Source: Desulfosporosinus meridiei DSM 13257 (GTDB lineage: Bacteria > Bacillota > Desulfitobacteriia > Desulfitobacteriales > Desulfitobacteriaceae). Taken from it: a DNA stretch of 64,000 nucleotides. Positions 18,735-27,115 of this stretch are shown here, piece after piece; position 1 is the first letter of the stretch, and each line of letters begins with the position of its first letter. Where the stretch lies: the NCBI RefSeq assembly GCF_000231385.2, contig NC_018515.1, positions 3,182,501 through 3,246,500 on the forward strand. Direction: 5' to 3'. The notes beneath the pieces were generated by a model, which ran no database searches, was not told the DNA's origin, and saw only the letters and a list, made by a program, of their open reading frames with translations. The position numbers and the translations under genes were made by a program.

Positions 18735-19361
18735 TCACTGGACAGTAGCTGACGCCGAAGAGTCAGTAGTGGAGCTGGAATCAGGCGCTTTCTTTCCGCC
18801 CCACATCCGGCCGTCATGACCTCCACGCTTCCCCATCATTCCCATTTCACCCGGTACAAATGTGCCATTTTTCAAAGCCTCTTTTTGCACCTCCAGTTGA
18901 GCTTGGGCAGCATCACTCCAAGTCTTGATCTGTTCCTCTGTCAATTTGCCGTTGGTTTTCATGGCCTCAATTTGAGCAGTTAAACGAGCTTGAGCAGCTT
19001 CACTCCAGGCCGCAAGTTCTTCGTCAGTCATAGGTTCACCATTTTTGAACTTCATAACCTTATCGCGCATTTCCGGATGTTTACCAGCCATACCTGGACC
19101 AAAAACTTTACCTTCTGCTAAGGCTTTATCGCTTGCTTCTTGATGTTTGTCAATAAACCCCTTCAGGGCCTCTGCCTGTTCAGCAGTCCTAAGCCCAGCT
19201 TCCACTTCTTTGTCGACAATTTGCTTCTGGATTCCAAACATTTGCTGAGTTAAGCTCTTAATTTCATCGAGCTTCGCTGAATCCGTTGCTCCAAAAGCTG
19301 CTGTGGCCCCTCCTGCTATCAACACTGCACTTAGAACTCCAACAACAAGTTTCTTTTTCAT
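18735..19361 (-). CDS. Secreted DUF2680-type protein
   Basis: A 208-residue exported protein. Residues 1-25 (MKKKLVVGVLSAVLIAGG and AAFGA) are a signal peptide with a plausible signal-peptidase I site. The body is helical and charged, and resembles the DUF2680 (YckD) family. It contains a tandem repeat of about 28 residues: MTDEELAAWSEAAQARL near residue 115 and LTEEQIKTWSDAAQAQL near 143. The C-terminus is Gly/Met-rich (GEMGMMGKRGGHDGRMWGG), then a Ser/Thr tail. It has its own ribosome site and terminator. The function is unknown; a cell-envelope role is only a guess. Confidence 0.75.
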   Translation of the reverse strand: MKKKLVVGVLSAVLIAGGATAAFGATDSAKLDEIKSLTQQMFGIQKQIVDKEVEAGLRTAEQAEALKGFIDKHQEASDKALAEGKVFGPGMAGKHPEMRDKVMKFKNGEPMTDEELAAWSEAAQARLTAQIEAMKTNGKLTEEQIKTWSDAAQAQLEVQKEALKNGTFVPGEMGMMGKRGGHDGRMWGGKKAPDSSSTTDSSASATVQ

Positions 19362-19539
19362 ACAATTCCTCCTTCATAATAGGTTCCGATCTTAAGTATG
19401 TAACTCCAGAATCGGTACACTCTTATGATATCCACTCAATATGGAAAATTTGTGAATTGAATTTTAAGAAGTTGTGTGCTTGAGGTAAAGATAATGTAGT
19501 CACATGGGATAATTAATTACTAGCCTAGCTTAGTATAGT

Positions 19540-21618
19540 TTAACGATGACTAATATCATAACGCCTTAGTTTTTCATAAAGCCAAGAGCGGGAAATTCCT
19601 AAGAGTCTGGCCACCTCAGATTTATTGCCCTTCATTATAAGAAGAGCTTGTTCCAAGGTTTCCTTATCCAAATGTTCGTGGACACTCTCTAAGTTCCATT
19701 CCTTCTTCAAGGGAAAAGCATCTTCTTGTTTTTCTTCCCTTAAGTAAAAAGGCAGATCCGTTAATTCCAACAACTCTCCGGAGGCAAAATTCACTGCCCG
19801 TTCAATCACATTTTTTAATTCACGGACATTCCCTGGCCAACGATGATTAACAAGAATTTTTTGCACCTCGGGAGTAACCCCTGAGATTTGTTTACCAAAA
19901 TCTTGATTGAGCTTTTCTAAAAATACATGTACAAGAGGAATTATATCTTCGGGGCGATCACGAATCGGGATGAGTCGAAAGGAAATTACATTCAGGCGGT
20001 AGTAAAGATCGCTACGAAATTCACCACTCGCAACCTTCTGCTGAAGCTCCTTGTTAGTCGCTGTAATAATTCTGATATCAACCTTCACCGCTTCATTACT
20101 CCCTACAGGCTCAAAGCAGCGATCCTCCAGCACCCTTAGGAGCTTGCTCTGAAGATTTAGAGACATATCTCCGATCTCATCCAAAAAGAGTGTCCCACCG
20201 TTGGCAGTTGCAAACTTTCCCAACTTACCTCCCTTTTGAGCCCCAGTAAAAGCCCCGTTAGCATACCCGAAGAATTCAGACTCCAAAAGATTCTCTGGCA
20301 CTGCCGCGCAATTCACCTTAACATAGGGGCCATTTCGATAAGGGCTGGCCTGGTGGATAGCTTCCGCAAAAAGTTCCTTGCCTGTGCCACTTTCTCCCGT
20401 CAGTAAAATCGTAGAGTTCCCTCGAGCAGCAATTTCAGCCTCATTCTTCAATCGGCGCAGGTCTTGACTAACTGTCACGATCTGATTAAAGGTAACCGGC
20501 AGCCTGGTCGACCCTACCCGTTCTTTATAGAAATTTAGCTCCTGATCCATTTGTGCTAACCTCTGCGCAACATCCTTAACTTCCTCCAGCTTTTGAAAAA
20601 TTATTTTCCCCACTGCTCCGATAATCTTGCCTTGACGCACAATCGGCATGCGGGAAACTATGTAAGGCCGGCCATTTATAACTTGGATTTCATTAGTCTC
20701 TGCCATGCCTGTTTTTAAGGTTCTCATTAATCGAGTGTTCTCCATCACCTGTTCAATAGGTTGTTGCAGGAGCTCCTTTTCTCTCTTGCCAAAAAACTGG
20801 CAGGCTGCTTCATTAACTAAAGTAATTTTACCTTGGTCGTCCACTACAAATATTGCTTCATAAGCAATGTTGGTGACTGTGAGCAGTGTCTCATATAAAC
20901 GCTTCGTAGCATCCAGTTCCAGAGCAACTTGGTCAAAATCCGTCAGAGCTTGGAATACGATGACTGCTCCTGCCAGCTCCCCTATAGGACTAATATTACA
21001 TAATACCTTAACCTGATTCATTTCCGTTTGAACTCCTACGAGATGTTGCGACTTTATAATTACATCTCTCAGATCTAAGCCCGGAAAGGCATTGGATAGT
21101 TTAAGCCCCTGGATAGGCTCCTTAAGTTTAAGTATCTTCTCTCCCGAGGGGTTTATCTGTTGTATACAGTTATGTCGATCTACGACAATAATTCCGTTAG
21201 GCATAGCTTGATAGACTGTGTTCAGCTGGGTGGCAAGCTTTTCTGCTTCTTTAAATAAGGCCAGGATCATGTCTACCTTCGTAAAAATCCCCAGTGCTTT
21301 CCCCTCTTTGTCCACGACCACACCAGTGCCCACCAAGGTTTGTTTCGCCCGTTGTTCAACCTCTTGGTAGGGAGCGTCAACTCCAACTGTCACAACTTGA
21401 GTGTTAAAGTGTCCTTCAATCAGTTCCGAGGTGTCCACCCCGGCTAAGAAGGCATCTAATACATTTGCTTTAGTAAAGATCCCAATCAGAAGACCCGCTT
21501 CATCGACTACCGGCAGAGCATCAAGCTTAGTCCAGCGCAAAAGTTCTACTCCTTGCCTTAGACTATCTTTCAGATGAAGGCTCGGTACATCTCGGGTCAT
21601 CATATCACGCATCAACAT
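19540..21618 (-). CDS. Sigma-54-dependent activator with CBS pair and PAS domains
   Basis: About 692 residues; the ATG at 21618 behind AGAGGT is preferred to the GTG nine bases upstream. Domain order: a CBS pair (about 1-120, MRDMMTRDVPSLHL), PAS 1 (about 130-225), PAS 2 (about 240-345), the AAA+ sigma-54 interaction domain (about 375-610) and a Fis-type HTH (about 650-690). Walker A is GESGTGKELFAEAI, the sigma-54 contact loop is GAFTGA, and the DNA-binding end reads NKSEVARLLGISRSWLYEKL. CBS domains usually sense adenine nucleotides. Downstream neighbours are SDR, thiolase and acyl-CoA dehydrogenase genes with -24/-12 promoters, so this is the likely activator of that island. Confidence 0.93.
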   Translation of the reverse strand: MLMRDMMTRDVPSLHLKDSLRQGVELLRWTKLDALPVVDEAGLLIGIFTKANVLDAFLAGVDTSELIEGHFNTQVVTVGVDAPYQEVEQRAKQTLVGTGVVVDKEGKALGIFTKVDMILALFKEAEKLATQLNTVYQAMPNGIIVVDRHNCIQQINPSGEKILKLKEPIQGLKLSNAFPGLDLRDVIIKSQHLVGVQTEMNQVKVLCNISPIGELAGAVIVFQALTDFDQVALELDATKRLYETLLTVTNIAYEAIFVVDDQGKITLVNEAACQFFGKREKELLQQPIEQVMENTRLMRTLKTGMAETNEIQVINGRPYIVSRMPIVRQGKIIGAVGKIIFQKLEEVKDVAQRLAQMDQELNFYKERVGSTRLPVTFNQIVTVSQDLRRLKNEAEIAARGNSTILLTGESGTGKELFAEAIHQASPYRNGPYVKVNCAAVPENLLESEFFGYANGAFTGAQKGGKLGKFATANGGTLFLDEIGDMSLNLQSKLLRVLEDRCFEPVGSNEAVKVDIRIITATNKELQQKVASGEFRSDLYYRLNVISFRLIPIRDRPEDIIPLVHVFLEKLNQDFGKQISGVTPEVQKILVNHRWPGNVRELKNVIERAVNFASGELLELTDLPFYLREEKQEDAFPLKKEWNLESVHEHLDKETLEQALLIMKGNKSEVARLLGISRSWLYEKLRRYDISHR

Positions 21619-21802
21619 TAGGCTCACCTCTCGCCAAAAAATTCTTATAATTTAATTACTGCAGATGTCCCGAACCTGCTAATATCTCCGTAGTATTCGC
21701 GCTAGGCAAGACTTATTCCTTCATTTTCAGAACATTCATTCTTCACTGGCTAATAGCTTGATCACATCCTTGATACCTCAAAACATATACTTCATGCCCC
21801 GT

Positions 21803-21911
21803 ACGAAATCCGCGTTTCGTTGGGAGGAACCCCAATAAGGTTATGGCTATAGTCTTCCAACCTTATAACTATATGAATAGCAGCAACCTAGATGTCTAAG
21901 TTGCTGCTATT
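21803..21911 (+). other. Array of three hairpins ending in a terminator-like stem
   Basis: The 369-base gap between the SDR stop and the activator start holds ACGAAA/TTTCGT (21803-21820), ATAAGGTT/AACCTTAT (21835-21866) and AATAGCAGCAAC/GTTGCTGCTATT (21876-21911). The last is a 12-bp stem followed by TTTTG on the plus strand; it also ends the thiolase-SDR transcript on the minus strand. No known riboswitch was recognised. Confidence 0.45.
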
Positions 21912-21987
21912 TTGAAACTAGCATTTTGCTAAGAATTTATAATCTTCTTTTATCACCAAGACTCATAAAGCTACTTGTTAAACCCTT

Positions 21988-22755
21988 CTATTTAGGCTGC
22001 ATGCGAATAGCTCCATCCAGACGAATCGTCGTCCCATTGAGCATAGGATTCTCCAGGATGCTTCTTACCAGGAGTGCATACTCTTCCGGATAGCCTAATC
22101 TTGAGGGGAAGGGGATCATGGAACCCAGGGACTTTCGAGCATCCTCGGGCAAAGAATCAAACATGGGAGTTTCAAAAAGACCCGGAGCAATGGTCAGCAC
22201 GCGAATACCATGAGCAGCCATTTCTCGGGCTATGGGCAAGGTCATCCCTACAATTCCTCCCTTCGAAGCACTGTAAGCCGCCTGCCCGATTTGCCCTTCA
22301 TAGGCGGCTACGGAAGCCGTGCAGATTATCACACCCCTCTCTCCCCCAGCGTTAGGTTCATTGCCGACCATCTGGGCCGCAGCCAGCCGAATGACGTTAA
22401 AGCTTCCTATCAAATTTACCTGCAGGGTTTTAGAGAAGCTCTCTAAAGTATGAGTCCCCCTCTTACTGATGACCTTTTCAGCAGTTGCGATGCCTGCACA
22501 ATTTACCACGACATTTAGATAGCCAAACATCTCAACCGTCTTAGCTAAGGCCATTTCCACACTCTCAGGATTACTGACATCCATTTTCTGAAATAGAGCA
22601 TTGCCGCCTAATTCAGAGGCCAACTTTTCTCCTCGTTCTACCGCCAAGTCGAGAATCATAGCCTTGCCTCCATCATTGACAACTCGTCGAACTGTTGCTT
22701 CACCCAGGCCGGAAGCACCTCCCGTGACAAAGGCCACGACTTGTTTCAAATTCAT
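21988..22755 (-). CDS. Short-chain dehydrogenase, 3-hydroxyacyl-CoA dehydrogenase type II-like
   Basis: A 255-residue Rossmann-fold SDR closest in appearance to HSD17B10-type 3-hydroxyacyl-CoA dehydrogenases. The cofactor motif is TGGASGLGE at about residues 11-19, with Asp at the end of the second strand (ILDLAVERG) favouring NAD. NCAG lies near 86, the catalytic Ser in [11 protein letters not shown], and YSASKGG supplies Tyr and Lys. The AAYEGQIGQ and [13 protein letters not shown] segments are typical of this subgroup. The gene lies 35 bases after the thiolase and is probably co-transcribed from the same sigma-54 promoter. Together they would carry out the last two steps of beta-oxidation. 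Confidence 0.88.
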   Translation of the reverse strand: MNLKQVVAFVTGGASGLGEATVRRVVNDGGKAMILDLAVERGEKLASELGGNALFQKMDVSNPESVEMALAKTVEMFGYLNVVVNCAGIATAEKVISKRGTHTLESFSKTLQVNLIGSFNVIRLAAAQMVGNEPNAGGERGVIICTASVAAYEGQIGQAAYSASKGGIVGMTLPIAREMAAHGIRVLTIAPGLFETPMFDSLPEDARKSLGSMIPFPSRLGYPEEYALLVRSILENPMLNGTTIRLDGAIRMQPK

Positions 22756-22790
22756 AAATAACTCACCGCCCTCAATACTTTATCAACAGC

Positions 22791-23942
22791 TTAATCCAAT
22801 CGCTCGATAATTGTGGCATTGGCCATACCATGTCCTTCACACATGACCTGCAGCCCATAGCGTCCACCTGTTCGTTCCAGTTCGTGGATCAGGGTGGTCA
22901 TAAGGCGTGCTCCGCTGGCTCCCAGCGGATGACCTAGGGCAATAGCTCCTCCATTGGGATTAAGCTTCTGCGGATCAGCTCCCGTGTCTATCAGCCAAGC
23001 TAAAGGAATTGCAGCAAATGCCTCATTCACCTCAAAAATATCAATGTCCGAGAGGCTGAGACCGGCTTTGGCCAGTATCTTTGCTGTAGCCGGAATGGGC
23101 CCTGTAAGCATTAGAGTCGGATCGGATCCTACTACACTTCTGGCCAGAATCCTGAAACGAGGCTTTAGCCCTAATGCCAAAGCTTTTTCACGAGACATGA
23201 CAAGTACTGCTGCTGCTCCATCTGAAATCTGACTGGCATTACCGGCGGTAACTTGCCCATTTTCTAAAAAGGGAGATTTTAAACCGGCCAGTTTCTCTAA
23301 GCTTGTATCCCGTCTAGGGCCCTCATCTGTGTTAAATATCTTCTCGCTGCCATCCGGTAAAACCACCTTAATAGGCATTATCTCCCGTTCAAACCGGCCT
23401 GCTTCTTGAGCCTTAACTGCCTTGCTATGGCTTTCTAAAGAAAACTCATCCATTTGTTGGCGGCTAATCCCCCATTTTTGGGCAATTCGTTCCGTAGAGA
23501 GGCCTTGATTAATAATCTCATAGCGCGAGGTAAGCTCTGGGGATAAATCCGTCCCTTTGACATTGGAGCCCATAGGAACTCGCGACATATTTTCCACACC
23601 TGCCGCCACCACAATATCCATATCTCCGGCTAAAATTGCTTGAGCAGCAAAATGGACTGCCTGTTGACTGGATCCACACTGACGATCAATTGTCACCCCG
23701 GGTACATGTAAGGGATAATCAGCAATCAAGGCTGCCTGCCTTCCGATACAAAAACCTTGCTCCCCAACTTGAGTAACACAGCCCATAACCACATCCTCGA
23801 CTAAAGCCGAATCCACTCCTGCCCGCTTCACAACTTCTCTCAACACCATACCTGCCAAATCTTCCGAGCGAAGGCTGCTCAATAATCCCTTTCTTCGACC
23901 TATGGGGGTTCTCACCGCTTCAATGATCACTGCTTCTCTCAC
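22791..23942 (-). CDS. Acetyl-CoA acyltransferase (thiolase)
   Basis: About 383 residues (GTG at 23942; a GTG at 23969 is an alternative start). A thiolase that cleaves 3-ketoacyl-CoA with CoA, or runs in reverse. The nucleophile is in DRQCGSSQQAVH (Cys near residue 88), the histidine in GGAIALGHPLGASGARL near 340, and the second cysteine in VMCEGHGMANATII near the end. The last motif is normally CxGGG; here the middle Gly is replaced by His. Order and spacing place it first in an operon with the SDR, behind a -24/-12 promoter at 24055-24070. Confidence 0.92.
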   Translation of the reverse strand: MREAVIIEAVRTPIGRRKGLLSSLRSEDLAGMVLREVVKRAGVDSALVEDVVMGCVTQVGEQGFCIGRQAALIADYPLHVPGVTIDRQCGSSQQAVHFAAQAILAGDMDIVVAAGVENMSRVPMGSNVKGTDLSPELTSRYEIINQGLSTERIAQKWGISRQQMDEFSLESHSKAVKAQEAGRFEREIMPIKVVLPDGSEKIFNTDEGPRRDTSLEKLAGLKSPFLENGQVTAGNASQISDGAAAVLVMSREKALALGLKPRFRILARSVVGSDPTLMLTGPIPATAKILAKAGLSLSDIDIFEVNEAFAAIPLAWLIDTGADPQKLNPNGGAIALGHPLGASGARLMTTLIHELERTGGRYGLQVMCEGHGMANATIIERLD

Positions 23943-24054
23943 TGTTTTTACCACCCTTCTTATATTCACTGTGTCCTCTCGTCCCTATTCTTTAAGGGGG
24001 AGGAAACACCTCAGACGTAATATTCGAATTTTCTGTTAATCACACACTGAACAT

Positions 24055-24070
24055 TGCAATTACTGTGCCA
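24055..24070 (-). promoter_or_regulatory. Sigma-54 promoter of the thiolase-SDR operon
   Basis: Read on the minus strand as TGGCACAGTAATTGCA. This matches the -24 GG and -12 GC elements with the required ten bases between, about 100 bases before the thiolase start. Confidence 0.85.
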
Positions 24071-24144
24071 CTCAAGATCAGAGCCCCTATTTCAAGTGAA
24101 CGACTAATTTCATCAGCTTGCCCCTTGTCCTTTGCCAATCCGCA

Positions 24145-24173
24145 GTTGTCCTGAATGACGGACAGTTGACAAC
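24145..24173. promoter_or_regulatory. Inverted repeat between divergent sigma-54 promoters (candidate enhancer site)
   Basis: GTTGTC and GACAAC flank an inner TGTCC/GGACA palindrome. The site is 75 and 62 bases from the two -24/-12 promoters, where an activator could serve both. A further TTGTCC occurs at 24125-24130. Otherwise the 338-base gap holds only the two promoters. Confidence 0.5.
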
Positions 24174-24234
24174 ACACTGCACACCTTTCCGGAGAATTAT
24201 CATTCAGAAATCAGGAAAATGGGCTTAGGTGCAC

Positions 24235-24250
24235 TGGCACATAAATTGCA
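24235..24250 (+). promoter_or_regulatory. Sigma-54 promoter of the acyl-CoA dehydrogenase gene
   Basis: TGGCACATAAATTGCA is a full -24/-12 match, 31 bases before the GTG start and its AAAGGAGG site. Confidence 0.88.
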
Positions 24251-24280
24251 ATATTCGGAAATTAAAAGGAGGTCTCTCAA

Positions 24281-25420
24281 GTGGATTTTGAACTATCTGA
24301 AGAGCAACAAGCCTTCCAAAGCCTTGCTTACAAATTTGCCCTGAAGGAATTTCCACCCTTCGCCCAAGAATGTGATCGCGAGGAAAAATACCCTCGAGAA
24401 GTCTGGCAAAAAGCCTGTGAAGCCGGGCTGGTGGGAATTGCTATTCCAGAAGAATATGGCGGCCCAGGAGGAGGCTGGATTGAAACAGCTTTAATCACAG
24501 AACAACTATCTCGGGTAGATTTGGGCCTTGGCCTAGCCGCTGTTGCAGCAACTTTCGGAGCAGAAAACATCATAAATTATGGCAGCGAAGAGCAGAAGAA
24601 GACCTATCTCCCCTTACTGCCGGCCGGGAAGGCAATTTTCGCCGGGGCCTATACCGAGCCAAACGCCGGGAGCGATGTGGCAGGAACCTCAACTCGCGCT
24701 GTTAAAGATGGTTCAGACTATATCATTAATGGCAGCAAAACCTTTATTACCAACGGAACAATTTGTGACTACATGGTGGCCCTATGCGTCACAAACCCTG
24801 ACTCACCGAAAAAAACTCAGCGTCACAGTTTAATAATTGTTGATGCCAACAGCCCGGGGATTACTCGAATGAAAATCCACGGCAAGATGGGAATTCGTGC
24901 CTCGGATACAGCTGAAATCACCTTTGAAGATGTCCGAGTTCCTCAAGCCAATCTTGTCGGTAAAGAAGGAAATGGCTTTTACCAACTAATGCACTTCTTT
25001 GATCAGACCCGCATCATGGTTGCCTCTCAAGGGCTTGGTTTAGCTCAAGGGGCCTTAGATTTAGCCTTAAAATATGTTCAAGAACGCAAGACCTTTGGTG
25101 TCCCTCTGGCTGCTAACCAAGCCATCCAGTTCCAACTGGCCGAGATGGCAACACGAATAGAATTAGCCAGGAACATAATTTATAAGGCCGCTTGGAAGGC
25201 GGATAATGGACAGCTGGATCCTGCACTTAATGCCATGGCCAAATTCTATTCCGGTGAAACCGCAGTCTGGGTTACTGACAAAGCTTTACAAATGCATGGC
25301 GGCTATGGTTATATCGACGAATATGATATTCAACGTTTTTATCGCGATGCTAAGATTTTAGAAATTTATGAAGGTGCCAAGGAGATCGAGAAAATTACCA
25401 TTGCCAAACGCTTGTTTTAA
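24281..25420 (+). CDS. Acyl-CoA dehydrogenase
   Basis: A 379-residue FAD-dependent acyl-CoA dehydrogenase introducing the 2,3 double bond. The GTG at 24281 follows AAAAGGAGG. Three domains are clear: N-terminal helical (1-115), beta-barrel (about 116-225, AYTEPNAGSDVAGTSTRA), and C-terminal helical (about 226-379). The base is expected at the Glu in EIYEGAKEIEKI near the C-terminus, and KALQMHGGYGYIDEY is a family signature. It is transcribed from its own -24/-12 promoter, divergent from thiolase-SDR. Electron-transfer flavoprotein and enoyl-CoA hydratase genes are not in this window and must lie elsewhere. Confidence 0.94.
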   Translation: MDFELSEEQQAFQSLAYKFALKEFPPFAQECDREEKYPREVWQKACEAGLVGIAIPEEYGGPGGGWIETALITEQLSRVDLGLGLAAVAATFGAENIINYGSEEQKKTYLPLLPAGKAIFAGAYTEPNAGSDVAGTSTRAVKDGSDYIINGSKTFITNGTICDYMVALCVTNPDSPKKTQRHSLIIVDANSPGITRMKIHGKMGIRASDTAEITFEDVRVPQANLVGKEGNGFYQLMHFFDQTRIMVASQGLGLAQGALDLALKYVQERKTFGVPLAANQAIQFQLAEMATRIELARNIIYKAAWKADNGQLDPALNAMAKFYSGETAVWVTDKALQMHGGYGYIDEYDIQRFYRDAKILEIYEGAKEIEKITIAKRLF

Positions 25421-25511
25421 GACTTTCTTCTGGTCTGGAAGCAGAAAAGCGGAAAACCCACTTATATAATTGGTATCTCAAAATTGATGAAAAACTCCCT
25501 GTTAATAATTA

Positions 25512-25553
25512 AAGTGAGGCTATTGGATTATTAAAAAACCAATAGCCTCACTT
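25512..25553. terminator. Bidirectional terminator between convergent genes
   Basis: AAGTGAGGCTATTGG and CCAATAGCCTCACTT are perfect 15-bp arms around an A-rich loop, placed between the acyl-CoA dehydrogenase and HD-GYP stop codons. Confidence 0.75.
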
Positions 25554-25636
25554 AATATACACAATTCAGCCTAGAGTTCGAGTTTTCCTGATCCTCAAAC
25601 CGCCGGTTAACTCGCTAAAATATTTTGACCTAAGAG

Positions 25637-26725
25637 TTAGGGCACATACTTAAAATCTATCGATGCTATGAACTTTGTCAAGTCCTTTGACAAATCACAT
25701 ATCCTACCACTGTTTAAGAAATTGCCATACTTATCAAACAAGACTTTAATGATCGGACGACTGGGGTAGCTTTTTTGAACCTTTATTACCGTGCCGACCT
25801 CTCCGGTGTTTAAGGTGACAATTGAACCTTTGGGATAAAGTACTAAACATTGCAGAAAGCTCTTAACGATATTTTCATTAAAATCTTCACCCGAACCGGC
25901 AATGATTAATTCTAAGGCATAATAGGGTGGCAGCCCTTTTCTATAGGGGCGATCACTAATCAGAGCATCAAACACATCTGAAACTGCAACTACTTGCGCG
26001 TTAATAGTAATCGCCTGCTGACTTACTCCATCAGGATAACCATGGCCATTCCAGCGCTCATGGTGGTGTCTAATAATTGAAAGCACCTCAGCGGATAAAT
26101 CCGCCTCTTTAAGCATCTCCTCACCGATAAGGGGATGCTTCTTTATAATCTCTAATTCCTTAGCCGTCAATTCTGAGGGCTTATTCAAAATCTCAGGAGG
26201 TATTGATCCTTTACCTATATCATGCAACAACGCACCTAGGGTTAAATCTCTTAGGGTTTGTCCGGCAAAACCGATTTGCATCCCTATAAGTGTGGCTAAA
26301 ATTGCCACGTTCACGGAGTGGATGTAGGTATCGTCATCGAACTGACGAAACTTATTTAGATCTATGTATACTTGATCGGCTCCTTCCAGCTCATGGATAA
26401 TCTTATCCACAGCAGATAAGGTCTTATACAAATGATCGACACTAAAAAGACACATATTTTCAAAAACTTCTCTTATGTTACCCACAATATCTTGGTATTC
26501 AGATTCATCAAATTTGTAGGTTTTATTACACCTTTGAGATTTATTCAGCTTATATTTTAAGGTGTAAAGCTTGCGTTTCCGGAGAAGTTCTAGAATATTC
26601 GCTGTGATAGGCTTGCCTTTAGATAACAAAAGTATTCCTTGTTTATCAAACAAATCAAGCGAAGAAAGCTCTCCAACTTGGAATATTGCCGTCGATAAAG
26701 GTTCCAAATAAGTTATCAAAACCAC
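25637..26725 (-). CDS. HD-GYP domain c-di-GMP phosphodiesterase
   Basis: About 362 residues. The start is probably the GTG at 26725 or the TTG at 26719; AGGAGG lies 4 or 10 bases before them. The central HD-GYP domain (about 125-285) has the metal-binding LLHDIGKGSIPPEI, IKKHPLIGEEM, IIRHHHERWNGHGYPDG and SDVFDALISDRPYRKG. This is the full HD and GYP signature needed to hydrolyse c-di-GMP. An N-terminal segment of about 100 residues and a C-terminal beta-rich tail (VTLNTGEVGTVIKV) flank it. There is no membrane helix. A c-di-GMP-I riboswitch precedes it, so the enzyme's own substrate controls its synthesis. Confidence 0.93.
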   Translation of the reverse strand: MVLITYLEPLSTAIFQVGELSSLDLFDKQGILLLSKGKPITANILELLRKRKLYTLKYKLNKSQRCNKTYKFDESEYQDIVGNIREVFENMCLFSVDHLYKTLSAVDKIIHELEGADQVYIDLNKFRQFDDDTYIHSVNVAILATLIGMQIGFAGQTLRDLTLGALLHDIGKGSIPPEILNKPSELTAKELEIIKKHPLIGEEMLKEADLSAEVLSIIRHHHERWNGHGYPDGVSQQAITINAQVVAVSDVFDALISDRPYRKGLPPYYALELIIAGSGEDFNENIVKSFLQCLVLYPKGSIVTLNTGEVGTVIKVQKSYPSRPIIKVLFDKYGNFLNSGRICDLSKDLTKFIASIDFKYVP

Positions 26726-26741
26726 AATTCCTCCTAAAAAC

Positions 26742-26764
26742 AAAAAAAGCTGACATAATTCAGC
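26742..26764 (-). terminator. Riboswitch expression-platform terminator
   Basis: On the minus strand GCTGA, a six-base loop and TCAGC are followed by seven Ts, directly between the aptamer and the AGGAGG site. The stem is short (5 bp) but ideally placed. Confidence 0.6.
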
Positions 26765-26780
26765 GAAACTTCTTATCTAT

Positions 26781-26860
26781 TCGATAACCCGGCTGTCTTC
26801 ACACATGTGTAAGACCCGTGGCTTTGCGTCCTCAGTTCTCACTGAGTTTGCCTTTATCGC
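26781..26860 (-). ncRNA. Cyclic di-GMP-I riboswitch (GEMM)
   Basis: Minus-strand sequence with the conserved GEMM-I elements in order: the P1 5' arm GCGATAA, AAGGCAAAC, a CTCAGT-GAGA-ACTGAG stem capped by a GNRA tetraloop, GGACGCAAAGCCACGGG, a second stem with AAGACAGCCGGG, and the P1 3' arm TTATCGA. The match to the Vc2-type consensus is close. It precedes the HD-GYP gene by about 55 bases. A competing TTATC/GATAA pairing just after P1 could act as the switch between aptamer and terminator. Confidence 0.93.
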
Positions 26861-27047
26861 AGAATTACGATATTGATATTACCTAAGTACTACGTACATA
26901 GGTCTTTGTACCTAATATATCATACTACATATACAAATTATATACTTTTTTCTTAAAACTTCCCTCATTTTACCTTCAATAACCGAATTTCTACATAAAT
27001 ATTCTTAATTATATTAAAGATAAAATTTTAATCTTCAGGGAATTAAG

Positions 27048-27088
27048 TGTGTAAAATTAACTATGCCGCCGCAAGTTAATTTTACACA
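27048..27088 (-). terminator. Terminator of the peptide-transport operon
   Basis: TGTGTAAAATTAAC and GTTAATTTTACACA form a perfect 14-bp stem just past the dppC stop. The 190 bases between it and the riboswitch are AT-rich and hold only the promoter region of the HD-GYP gene. Confidence 0.6.
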
Positions 27089-27115
27089 GCCTACCGTATC
27101 TGCCACTGAATCAGG

